Shown here piece by piece: positions 25,981 to 37,480 of a DNA stretch of 64,000 bases. The first letter of the stretch is position 1, and each line of letters opens with the position of its first letter. Source of the stretch: Capitulum mitella (taxonomy: Eukaryota > Arthropoda > Thecostraca > Pollicipedomorpha > Pollicipedidae); the NCBI GenBank assembly GCA_030062745.1, contig CP099847.1, forward strand, positions 27,638,923 through 27,702,922, given 5' to 3'. Both the position numbers and the translations under genes were made by a program. The notes below the pieces were generated by a model. That model was given only the letters and a program-made list of their open reading frames with translations. It made no database searches and was not told the origin of the DNA.

Positions 25981-26462
25981 CGACCGTGACTCGCGCCGCA
26001 TGTTGTTGCAAGTGCATCATGCTGCACGACTGGGCGTGCAATTTCCTTTGAGGCGATACCCATTTCGAGTCTTTCTGGCCCTGGGTTGCCGATACAGCTT
26101 GCTGAAATCAAGACCGCTTTGAAAACAGTGTCCGTTTTTGGCGTGGCGGATCCCAGGTATTAAACCGTGCGTGCGTCAGCTTATATGACTGTGAATTTAA
26201 ATAAAGACTGCAGACGGAAAGTGATCCCTTTTTCGTAACAAATCCGTGTTTGCAGGATTTGTTACGGAATATTTGAAATGCAGGACTTTACGAAAGGATA
26301 CACTGTAACCAAACCACGGCAAAATATGACCGTATTTTGGGCTGATATGGAACGGAAAAGAGCGGGCTACACGTCGATGCGATTTTAATCGCAAAAAAAC
26401 GAACAACTGCAACCTTCCATTGCAAAAACCTCTGTACGATGTTGAGGGAGAGTCGATATCGG

Positions 26463-27062
26463 GTCCAAAAATAAGCACATGATCCCTTTACAGGTGGCGC
26501 GGTGCCCAAACCGTCTGCTGGAGACGTTTGGCTGTCGATATAACAGAAAGACAGTACATGGAACTATACCGCAGTGCCTTTTTCAAGTCGCTGCGACCTC
26601 TGTAAGACCAAGATCACACCCAGTCCTCGAAAACCCGCAAAAACGGCTTTTTCGCACTGCCACTGCCTGCGTTTGGCACGTGCTGCGCCCATTGGAACGT
26701 CACATGCACCACTGATTTCCCGTCGTTTAATTCTCGATCGAAATAGACACGTTGCCAGCCGATCCGACCCGTGGTTGTCGAGAAACCTCACCGGAACCGA
26801 TGCTCTGTTTCATGTGGTTTGTGGTTCGCGTTTCACGTGTCATCCCGATGGGCAAACAATCCCCCTTGGAGCGTGCATCACGCGCCGACGACAGATCGCA
26901 GCGCGACGAAAATGATGCGATTCCCTGGCAAAGCGCGAAGGCTTTTGAAAGGGGCGCGGCACGTGCCGATCCGTCAACTCGTATGGACCACGGACCGAAG
27001 CATGTATTTTCTGACATACAGACAACGAGACAGACAAAGAGACACACTTTGTTCCAATAGTG
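26463..27062 (+). repeat. Dispersed repeat R1, copy 2
   Basis: Matches 24893-25396 in the same orientation, about 100 bp longer through insertions. A partial third copy is suggested at 25985-26085 (TGCACGACTGGGCGTGCAATT, then CATTTCGAGTC). The GACA-rich end produces the SVSLSVC-like translation on the minus strand. Confidence 0.7.
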
Positions 27063-27753
27063 TACAGATGTATTTCCAACAAAATAGCCACTTGTGTCAC
27101 GTTCACCAGCCAGCAATTTCAGAGCCCTGTGATGATGCTGTGACGGCTGCCTTGACCAAAATAGCTTGCTAGATCTCGTGTTTGTCCGCACGGGCAGAGG
27201 TTTTCGGCTTTTGGTCAAATGCTCTGTGGTCAAGTGGCGTAAGCACGTGAAAACCGCAACACCTTTCGGGACAATGCAGCCGTGTCATGAAATAGGCAGC
27301 AGCTAACCTTTGCGGTCTTTTCTCTAATCTATTTGAACGGCATTCTGGCGAATTCCCTCTGGCTCCTGAGCTGGCAAAAAACTAAGAACATGTCCGAGAT
27401 GGATTGAGCACTTTTTAAACACCACTGATTGCTATGTGACGGAAAGAGATTCAAGATGGGATCGTCAAAGGACCCTGGGACTGGCCGGCCACATCACAGG
27501 TTAGTGCAGGAATGCATGGACAACCATAATGGTGTAACCTGAAGCTACCTAGAAAACGACACGGATTGCGTTCACGGCAACTGCAGACATCAAAAGCAGT
27601 GCTTCAAAATAAACCTGTGTCTGCGTTGCCTGTCGTTCTGGTTGTATCATATCCAGCGTTCTTTACGACGTTTTTTTTAAGAAAACTTGACGCAAGGACG
27701 TTGCTTTATTTTTCGTGAGAACGGCATCTCATCCAATCTGATTTTGAAATCTG
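27063..27753. other. Intergenic, nothing recognised
   Basis: Ordinary DNA between repeat R1 and the palindrome at 27754. Confidence 0.45.
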
Positions 27754-27840
27754 TGCACAATACGCATACCCTGGCGCTTACCAGACACGAATCTGGGCCA
27801 GATTCGTGTCTGGTAAGCGCCAGGGTATGCGTATTGTGCA
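27754..27840. repeat. Perfect 87-bp palindrome (43-bp arms, 1-nt centre)
   Basis: Bases 27754-27796 are the exact reverse complement of 27798-27840, with one G at 27797 between them. Beyond the perfect part the pairing continues with mismatches for about ten bases on each side. A one-base centre is too tight for a folded small-RNA precursor and points to a recent template-switch or inverted duplication event, or an assembly/library artefact. Confidence 0.96.
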
Positions 27841-28640
27841 TAGGTTTCACAGCGCGGGATGATACAAGAAACGAGAAATTCAGTGACCCCCGCGCCGCAC
27901 GTGACCGCAGGCCGCAGGCGTTGGCGACACGTGGCTCCACGTCCACGTGACACCTGACACCACGTCCGCAGGGTCAGTCTGCGCTGCCCACGCTCGTCTG
28001 CTGGCGTACAGCGGGGGTACACACGCGGCGCCAGATGGGGCTAACGGGGTCATTATCAGTCACACCACGCCGAGGGATCAAGGCATTCCGCTGGCTATGG
28101 CAGGTGCAGGTGTGCGGTCGGCTGGGCCTCAAGTGGTGAGATGGATGAAGTACTGGACCGACTAAGAGGCTTACGGTTGGTTTCCTTACAGGCCGCGCTA
28201 GCCGAACACACAAAATAATTCCCTTTCGGTACTAAGGAAATCCTAGACGGAACTGCGACTCTTGCTTCGAAATGGGATGCTGAACTGACATTGGTCGCGT
28301 AACCTTTGCAGTGTCCTCGTTCATTAACGAGAAATAAACGGTTGAAGTAATCATAAAACGAAAATTTGTTTAAGCTTTGCTTTCCGTGCGCGTCCTGCAA
28401 AACATCACAGTCGGCATGACTCAAATAAACCACTGCTGCTAATTTCCCCCCCCCCCCTATAATGCTTTCGTTTTTCTTACCAGAGGCCATACCACGCGGT
28501 AGGTGACGAGGCTCTTGCGCATGCCAAAACAAGCTTAAAACCGACGCCTGTAGCCTTGCAGCTATAATCTGCCCTTTGCAAGCATCAGACATGCCCACAG
28601 CATCCATGTGGTAACAAAAAACAGCAGCGTCCGTGCAAGG
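27841..28640. other. Intergenic, nothing recognised
   Basis: Ordinary DNA with a CpG-rich patch around 27885-28040 and a poly-C run of about ten near 28447-28457. No coding or RNA feature. Confidence 0.45.
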
Positions 28641-29170
28641 TCTCCCCAATCAGGCGGACTGAACACCACGCTGCGTGCCCGAACACGGCCATGAATACCT
28701 GTGTCCGGCGGAACGCCGGGCATGGCAGCCCAGCCGTGACACCGCGGAACGCGGCGAACATGACCGACCGGACAAAGCACGGTGACCCGGCGCGGCCCGC
28801 GGCGGCGGGAACGGCTGCGTTTCCGGTCAGGCACGCCCGCGGACCGGCCGGTGCAGCCAACGCCCCGCTGTGGGAGGGTCAGATCACGGTGTCCCGATCT
28901 CAGCGGTCCGGGCCGGGTGAATAAGGCCCTCATAGCGGGCGGCCGGCGCTTCACGATCCGGGCAAGCCAGACGCGCCGGCTGCGCTGGCCGCGTCTAAAC
29001 CGGGCTTCACCGGCCGAGAATACACCAGGCTGCACCAGTCGCGAACATGCCAAGTTACGTAAGGCGAGAACAAAACAGGCTACATCAGTCGAAAACAGAC
29101 TAGGGTAATCGGCCGAGGATGCATCAGATTGCACCAGTCGAGAACAAAGCCGCTTCAGGCTAGCGGCACC
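28641..29170. other. CpG-rich block 6 with degenerate repeat
   Basis: GC-rich core to about 29020, then a degenerate ~40-bp repeat at 28985-29160 in which GGCCGAGAA, CACCAGNCTGCACCAGTCG and GAGAACAAA recur three or four times. The 214-codon minus-strand frame (28562-29206) has no domain. Confidence 0.55.
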
Positions 29171-29590
29171 CGTGCTGTGTTCATTCAGTCGGGAAGACAG
29201 TTCCATCCATGCCTGAAGGCATTTGAGAAATGCAGCAAGAATTGCACTTAAGGGATGAGCTTCTAGTTCAGGTGTCCGTGGACTTGTGTTGTTTCGTGGT
29301 GTGCATACTGTGAGTGGATCATTTCATCTTCTACCAAATTCAGTCCCCAAATGTAGTTATCTTTTTAAAATCGTTTGGTGACTAATGATGGGTTTGTCGG
29401 CTGGCTTAGAAAATCCCACGGAAACTGTAAATATTTTTCCCTTATTCCTGATGGACATCTGAATGTGCTCTAGCGAGACACTGCCATCTAATACTGAAGC
29501 AAGGCTAGGGTTAATGTGAATTTGCATCATCATTGTGAAGCATCCCAGTAACCAATGACAGCAACAGCTGAAAACAGAGACATCGAACCT
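29171..29590. other. Intergenic, nothing recognised
   Basis: AT-richer DNA between two CpG-rich blocks. Confidence 0.45.
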
Positions 29591-30690
29591 GACTCCAGCG
29601 GCAGCTCCCGGGTTCCAACTACGCTCGCCGTGTCCGAACTATGGCTGGCACGCCCCGGCTCTGATTACGCCTTGGTTCTGACCACGCCGGCCGTGCCCTG
29701 ACTACGCCGGCCGTGCTCTGTCCCCGGCTCCGTCCTCGGCGGACCGTTCCAGCTCCGGGAGCGGCTCCGGCCGGCCGGCAGCAGGCCACTTCGGCGGCCG
29801 GCTGGTAATCTGGCGCCGACGCGTGATCCCCATCTCAGGCGGCGCCGCGCCGGCCGCCGGGCCACACTGGTGTCACGTGACCCGGCCGTCGGCGCTGCTG
29901 GCGGGCCGCCCCCCCCCCCGGGCGATAGTCGCCGAGTTGGCGGTCCGGACGCGTGGCGGAGCGGCGGCCGGCGCCGTCCGGGCCAGGAAATGAACCAACT
30001 TGGATGGAGATAACGTGGGCTGCGGTCCCATCGAGCTGAGTCGGTCTCTGAGTGGGCTGAGATGGCCGGGTCGGGCTGCGACATCTTTCCGGCCGTTCCA
30101 GACCGTTCATATTCGCGGGTCCACCGTGCTCCCTCGGGGACGCGCAGTTCTGCACGAAGTCCTTCGTTTGAAGCACATCGTCCGGCTCAGACTACTACCG
30201 ATGCAAAGGCGCCTGAGTGGTGGAACTTTTGACCGGGTTCAACGTTTGAGACGCAGATTCTCTGTGATTTTTCGCCCGTCCGTGATGGCCTATCGGCGTT
30301 CAAATGGGCCCCATACGAGCAGGACAGGGTCCCGGCGTCCGTCACTCCGTCAGCCGCCGCCTCCCCGGCCCGCCGCTCGTGACGTGACCGACCTTCGCGC
30401 CACACACGGCCCGGTGACAATTAGCGCGCGGGACCCGGCGCTGGGAGCAGATTACAGAGCGGCGGCCCCCCGGCGCGAGGCGAGGCCTTCCTCCCGGTAC
30501 GGTCCCGGCCGGGGCGCGCCCGTCGGAGGAGCCGGGACTCAGGTGCGGCGAGAGGCCACCGCCCGGCGCCGGGGAACGGGAGAGAGGAGGGGAGCAGCCG
30601 GGCCGGGAGAGGCCGGGAGTGATGAGTCATCGGTGTCGTCACGCGGCCTGACCCCGGGAGCCTCTGCGTGTGACGCGGCGTGATCCGGGA
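29591..30690. other. CpG-rich block 7
   Basis: One of the longest GC-rich blocks. It starts with a degenerate CTGACTACGCCGGCCGTG-type repeat (29600-29720). Open frames up to 227 codons (30000-30683) overlap others on the opposite strand and lack any domain. Candidate CpG-island promoter or repeat-derived DNA. Confidence 0.5.
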
Positions 30691-31840
30691 CAACGCTGCG
30701 TGAGTTGGGAATTTCTGCCCACGGTTTTCGGGTATTATTTTCGTTTACGACTGTTGTGATGGATGGCCTTTATGAGATGAAATGCAGACAGATCGCCTCT
30801 CCTCTGGAACGTAAAGAGATGCAGAAGGTTTTTTTCCATTAAAACTTAATAGAGTTGCGGAATTGGAACGCCTATAAGCACAGGAAAGGTGCTGAAACAT
30901 GAGCATGAGAGAGGAAGAAAAAATATTCCTGCAGCCGCCCGCGTGCTGAAACAAACCCAGTTTCAAGTGGCAAATAAAACAAAGGAAAACAAAATGTAAG
31001 ATTTGCCTTTACCAAACATCTGCCATTTGAACATCAAGCATGAAGAAGTTTCACAAACAATGTTTCGGGTCCCAAGAATTTAACGAAATTTGATGCTGAA
31101 TTTCAACTAAAAAACCATAGGCTTTCTAGAACAATACCGCCTTAATGTCGCTCAAAGGCGAAAAAAAAATTTGCGAACGACTTCAGCACGAGGGGTGCCA
31201 ATGAACTGAACATTAGGATCTTCACGAGAACCACTCTACGGTCTGTATTTGGTTTAACGGAAGCCAAAGCATAATTATTCAAAAGGCACGGATAAGAGTT
31301 CATTTGACGTTAATGTAAATTCTAAGCATTTTTTATCTGTTTCCTTGTCAAAAAGCAGGATATTCAGCCAGTCCTTGGCACTATCGAGCAGCTTCAGCAG
31401 CACGAGACAAGCCATCTGTGCAGTCTGAAGAATTTCTCTGCTGTCGCCGAGGCATGGAGATTATAAAGTGTTACACAGTATGTCCTTCAGACAATTCATG
31501 AACCAAACCCCACCTCATGCCGTTCATACACTGTCGATTGCTGTGATATGACAACAACATGAGGTGGGCGGAAAATGTTCATATGATGCAACGATCAGTA
31601 GCAAGCCCTTCTACTGCCACACCATCCAAAAGTTATTCCGCCCCGCCGTATAGCTTCCAATTCAATACATCCGATAGCGCGCCTGCCATAAGTTCGGCAC
31701 CTGAACGCGTGAGACCACTCGGCTCATTCAGTATGTGCGGCGCGTGACCTTTCGAAGAGCATACGAGAGGTGCTCGTCATTAACGTTACCGTTACTCCAT
31801 ATCTTCATCGTCCCGTTTCGGACTGGTGCGCAAGGTTTAC
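30691..31840. other. Intergenic, AT-rich, nothing recognised
   Basis: No supported feature. Confidence 0.45.
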
Positions 31841-32930
31841 TGGCGGCCATTACGGGCCGTATTCACGAACGTGGGCGTGTCACCGGGCGCCCTCGTCGTT
31901 CGTGCACGGCTCTGTGATCGTTCGGGCCGACACTTCACCGCCGGGCCGTGTTGTCGGCGCCGCGCCTTCCCAGCCAATCACCGCCGCCCGGCCTCCCGTC
32001 CGACCCCTGACCCCGGTGACCTCTCGGAGGCCCGGTCGGGCGCCTGATGACGCCCATCTTCGACCTCCGCTCCCCACCCAGGCGCTGCGGCCAGGTGGAC
32101 GGCCGGTGTCCGATGCCAGTTTTTATCCCGGCTTAAATTCCCGACCGCACCCGTCCATTAAGCAAACGGACACAGATGAACGTCTGGCTTATGGCTGGAA
32201 TCGGGTGGCGGGTGCTTCGGAGCTTTTCAGTGCGTGCGCCTTCCGGCCGAAATGCTCGGGGAGCAGCTGCCATCACTCAGAAGAGGAATTCCGTTCTGGG
32301 CATGACCCGCTGAGATATAACTAAACAATTTGTTGTGAAGGCAGTGTTTGGAAACCCAACCGCACTCCTGTAGTGTCGTTATAACCGTTAAAATTAAAAA
32401 CGGGAAATGGTTCTTTTCCCTACACCTTCGTTTAGGGTTGGTCTAAGGACTAAAAGCATTTGCGGCTTTTAATGTTAACGTAAAACAAATTCATGCCAAT
32501 AGATGCCTTTATTCATAAGGCTGTCTCTTTTCTGTTCAGATACAATCCAATGTCGTCTGCCAACGCTAGAAGTCGACTGCACGTCCTCAGCCCAGCTACC
32601 GGATACCCCATAAGCACCACCCGCCATAGCAGACAAAAACGTGCACAGAGAAGGGGAAGGGATCCTGCTGCGGAGTACAGCACGCGAGCCAGGGAGCCAC
32701 ACACGCGGCCACGTGATCGCAGCCGGCCTACGTGCCCCGGGTCGGCCCAGCCGGCGCTTTTTGCGGCTGCCCCGGGCCGGCCGGGCTCGGCACCCTGACC
32801 TGCCGGGTCAGGTTGCAGCGGCGAAAAATGGGCCACCGTCGGCCGGAACGGCAGTGTGGCCGGCCGAGCGAGCTGTGTTCGCAGCGTGGGTGCCACGCAG
32901 GGGCTGGAGAAGGGGAGGCGGCGATTAGGA
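31841..32930. other. CpG-rich block 8 (two parts: 31850-32110 and 32640-32930)
   Basis: Two GC-rich parts separated by ordinary DNA that includes a short AT-rich gap at 32320-32480. The overlapping frames on both strands have no domain. Confidence 0.5.
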
Positions 32931-35530
32931 ACATGTAGGGATGTCGCGTCGGCGGCATTGCGACTTCGTATTTTCCGTTGTGCGTTATTGCGAAGGTAAG
33001 TAATGTTGGTTTGTTATGGCTTCTTGCTGTTAATTATAACGTCCCCAGATATCATACTAACGGAATAAACAACGTTCTTTGTGCCGGGAGAAACTTAGGT
33101 TTCCCAAGTTTCTACCGGCATGAATAAGCTTGTTTATTTTCACAACCATGTCTAAAGTCCGGGAGCCTGTAAGGACCATTTTTGACAAGTTGGATATCAT
33201 CCTGTCTTTTCTACTTTGCCGTGACTGATGCTTGCCGCTCAGGCCCATTTGAGCCTTTGCTCCATGAAGTGTCCTGCCGCTAACGGATTCTTTTCTACCT
33301 GGTCGTAAATCCAGGGTTGTGCGGTTTGATTTTGTTGCAGCTGAAGCGCAAGATTAGCGCCGCAGCTCCACACCTTGGCGCAAAAATAATGTTTTATTTT
33401 TAACAGCTTCCCAAATCCCCTGGAAAAGTGTCAAGTGAAGCAGCTTAACCAGAATGTCGCATATAATGGCTTCCTCACCTGGAAGGCTCCCGTGCTCCAG
33501 GATTCACCTGCACGGGAGCAGAGGTTTCAGTTACTGGAGCCTGGAAAATAAAAACACCACCGAAGAAGCCAGTGAGTATTTGATGAGTCATGAAAGCTAA
33601 TTCAATAGGTCGCATTATATTTGCTATCGTTGCAGAGCTTTATATGAGCATTTCTGAGAATGTCCGCAGTCTGACAACGAGCCCAAGCTGCATTCGGCAA
33701 GCGTAGTCCTGGGAATGTTCAGACAACCAGTCAGATCATTCCAAATTAATGCCGGCACCAACAACAGATGAGACAACGCTGCGCAACCGTATCATGGCCG
33801 GAATAACAGCACGGACACTAGGGTCTGAGCACTGGGGGCGGGGTGTCAGAGCAGAGCCAGGTCTCTCTTGACACTGTCTGGCGATATACGCAACGGCTGT
33901 AAAGAAATGGAGATCGAAAAACGAGGGCGGTCGTCTACATCGTTTTTTTTTCGTGGAAACGCGGTCCGGCAGAGACGGAACCGCGAACACACTTGGCACG
34001 TGAAAAAAAGCCGAAAAGGATGTCAGGTTATGACTTGGATGGCATCAACACGCACGAAAGTCGCGTAAAATGTTGTAACAATAACAGCCGGTACGACATG
34101 TGCTTTAGTGCGTTTTTTTGTTCAAATTGCATTAGAAGATGCACCAAAAGTGTTCAAGCAAACAAAAGTATGAAATATGTGAAATAAAATTTCCTAGGAA
34201 CATTCCCCATGAATATCCTCCAGAAACATTCCCTGGCGTTTGGTATCGCCCAAAGAGCTTTCGGCAAACGTCATGCGAAGGTCCATGAGTGCATGCTATC
34301 CACAAGCAAAAACCTCAGCTGTCGGCATCTTTTTATCGTTAATCGGGGCATGCTGATGCTTGATAACCTGTTGATGGTCATGCTGTCACGTTTGGTGGTG
34401 AAACAACCGGTGCGTGATGTCGTGCTGTACACGGACTACCCTAATGTGCCCTAATTGCCCATCAGGGTCTTCGTGTTTAAAGAGCAGTCGGTGACTGGGT
34501 TCACGATGCTTCGCAGTCGGAAACGGTGTGTTCTGAAAAGGTCAAACACGGCGTGACATTGCACTCCACGACTAGAGTCGGTGTTGGCTTTCGACCCGGT
34601 ATTCGTGCAGGAAACCGTGAGCTGAGACGTCATGCCTTATTTGAACCGGAATTAGATGGAACACGAAGTTAATCGGAAAGCCACACGAGATCGCCGTTAT
34701 CCTCCAGCAGAAGAAAGTGATATGACTTACGCAATAAAAATGCATTGTTCTTAAGGAGAAACATTCTGGATCGCGTTTTACCATTTATATTTCACATGAC
34801 AAGAATTACAAAAAGGACTTATCTTGGGCCCAGTTAACGTTGCCAATAAAAAACATTTTTTTCAATTTAGCGCACTCGGCGGTCCTCGAGTCTCTCACAA
34901 ACACTCTGGTCGGACATTTCTCCAATCGTCCCCGCGGTAGCTGCCTCTGGCACCGACAGATGACCACTTCTCTACGAGAGCTGCGAGGAGAGGTCGGTGT
35001 CTGATCGACCGCCTGTCAGAACCACTTCCGGCGGTCAACAAGGTGGTCCGGCCCAAAAGAACCAACGGGATCCAATGTCAGCTGTAGCCGGCAACGGGCC
35101 ATCAAGGTGCTTGGGCGGATTTATGTGATTCGTTTTATAAAAAAGCTACGTTCTCGGGGAACGCAGTCTGCTGTACCGTGTGAAGCGTGATTTACAGTTG
35201 GTCTGGTGTTGCATAGACAGTGCTATCGCGGAATCATAACCGGAAAGAAGTCGGCTTTATCTATGGATGTATCAGTGAGAAGCCGTCAAACTCTTCTGTG
35301 GGGAATCAACTCCGTTGAGTGCTTGAAAGGACTAGAAGACTGAGCTGGCATCTAGGCATGGCCATCAAGCCGAAGAATTAAAAGTCTGTGCGCTTTCCAA
35401 AGTATGGCAAGAGCTCGATATGAAACAAGCTGAGTCATTGTTACACATCTTTAAGCCTCAGGCTTAAGGCACTGTTTACAGTGAAAACGTAAAGAAACGC
35501 AAAGAAACGCTACGGAAAAACAACGAACAA
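32931..35530. other. Intergenic, nothing recognised
   Basis: Ordinary composition; no supported gene, RNA or repeat. Confidence 0.45.
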
Positions 35531-35539
35531 AGTTCCGCT

Positions 35540-35900
35540 CCACCACCTTGTTGGCGTTTGCGGTCCTGTTTTGACGTTTGCGGTGCGCCCGTCAATGCAG
35601 ACCCTGCGGTCCGGCGCCGCGGTTTGCCTTCGATCGGCCGCGCCGTCCGGCCGGTGTTTGTGAATATGCACGGCGCATTGTATGCACAGCGCCGCCCGCT
35701 GCTGCAGCGGCAGGATTAGGGGACGGCGCCGGTGCCCGACCGCCGCCCGCTCCTCTCTGATTAGCGGCGGGCCGTCACCGCACGGAATGGTCGATCGGCA
35801 CGCCTTGATAAGGCGCCCGTGGACGTGGGGGTTCACTGTCGAATGCCAGCCACGAGCACCCCGTTTTGGTCGTAGGGGAATGGGGAGGTTCATGGGGTAG
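35540..35900. other. CpG-rich block 9
   Basis: GC-rich block with overlapping frames on both strands; no domain or tandem repeat. Confidence 0.45.
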
Positions 35901-35989
35901 CACGGGATGGGTGGGTTATCATCTACAAATGGACAAAAAGCAGCATGAACAAACCTTTTCAATGCTCGTCGAACACGAAACGTTTCTTT

Positions 35990-36024
35990 CCGAAGCCGAT
36001 AGGTCTCTGACCTATCGGCTTCGG
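35990..36024. repeat. Perfect hairpin, 16-bp stem, 3-nt loop
   Basis: Bases 35990-36005 are the exact reverse complement of 36009-36024, with TCT between them. Confidence 0.95.
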
Positions 36025-36039
36025 ATATAACCGATTTTG

Positions 36040-36420
36040 CTCAAGACCCGACATCCCTCAAACGAGCCAAGGTCGGCTTTTCGTCCCTCTTCCCCTAGCC
36101 CCGGCCTGTCGTCGTCAGTCGCCCCTGTCATGTCGGCGGCGCTGCCGCTGCCGCTGCCGCTGCCGCTGCCGCTGCCGCTGCCGCTGCCGCTGCCGGCAGC
36201 GGACTCGGCGCGGTCGGCGGACGCCCTTGACGGCGCGGCGGCCGTCCGCCTCGGCCCGCTCCGAACGTCGGCTGGTCGCCGCCGGCCGGGGGCCCGGCTA
36301 ATGGAATATCTGATTGATGCAGCAGCCGGAGCCGGCCCCGGAGGAGCGACGCGGGTGAAGCGGGATGCAACGGCAGCCTCGCGTTCGAACCGTGACGCAC
36401 GGGCCTGAGGGATCTGCTGG
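36040..36420. other. CpG-rich block 10 with CTGCCG hexamer array
   Basis: GC-rich block containing the hexamer array at 36136-36195. The array reads as Leu-Pro on the plus strand and as Gly-Ser, or Ala alone, on the minus strand. None continues into a recognised domain. Confidence 0.55.
36136..36195. repeat. (GCTGCC)n hexanucleotide repeat
   Basis: About nine perfect CTGCCG hexamers. Confidence 0.97.
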
Positions 36421-37480
36421 AGCGAGCTGAGACAATGCCCGCATTCGCGCACTGTCTGGCGTTGGGGACGGATATCGAGAAGACACTGACAAGTCGCAAG
36501 CGCTGACCGGAATTTACAGTGCTAACCAGGCGATTGCTCTGCCCGAAACGCTTATCCAGGGCAATGGACCAGGCGACAGAAATACGCCAGTATTCGTATA
36601 TTCTTCCGCCATGATTGATGTTTAGCAGACGCTTTGAATTTCACCCGGAATGTTGCAAAGTGCGTAAAACTGCCTGAGCACGTGCCCGACCGGCCGGCTG
36701 CCGATCCGAGTGGTCGGGCGGAGAGGGTGTGCCACCAATGCTGGCGGTCAGACTATGACGGCAGGCCGTAATCTGACCGCAGAACTGCTCAAGCATCTCG
36801 TCATCGAAAAAACCAAATCCGCCTGCACGACACGGCCGTAGAGAGCACGTGTGCTCAGTCCTCGTCCGCGGGTGTGGCGCACGAGTGAGAGGACACATGT
36901 GGGTCTGTCGGCCCTCGGGCGCGCTTGGGAGCCGTCATCGCACTGCCAGCCGCTCGCTAGAATTTCATCAGCTAGCGGTCTGCGATTGAATCATCTCCGT
37001 CTGCCCGCGGCGCGAAAGGCTCCGTAACAGAATCAAAGAAGAACGTCTTCCGACGCCGAGCAAGCCTATACGGCCTGCCAAAAAAGCGAATCTTTGTTCA
37101 CTGCTGAAGACCAAAAACCGAGAACCAGGACGTCGTCACCGGCTAGTCAAAGCCGTTACCGGCCCCCATCGCCGATGGCTAATCAAATAGGTTTTATTCG
37201 TCTTGCCAGTGGTGGCTGAATAATGTTTGTCGGACTGAATGCAACCTGCACCATCAAGTCGTCGGTACATCGTCGGTGCAGATGAATCTTTGCGCCTACG
37301 CTTTGTCTGAAAATGTGCACGTAAAATAGAGAAATTTTACTTCCCAGTTAGCCCGTCTCTCCGATATGAGCCGATTCCGTATCTCCAGTAGCCGGAAGGT
37401 AGCGCAGAACTCTTCTCATTACCCAGCGTACTGCCTTTGTTCTCGTGAACAATACTGGCACGGACTCTTTGATGGCCAGG
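36421..37480. other. Intergenic, nothing recognised
   Basis: No supported feature. Confidence 0.4.

Noticed and set aside
27754-27840. microRNA precursor
   Set aside because: The stem is perfect with a one-base centre, which leaves no terminal loop; palindromic duplication explains it better.
30000-30683. 227-codon plus-strand frame
   Set aside because: Lies in a stop-poor CpG-rich block, with no domain and an overlapping frame on the other strand.
36012-36499. Ser/Gly- or Ala-repeat protein on the minus strand
   Set aside because: Translation of the CTGCCG hexamer array in three frames, with no adjoining domain.
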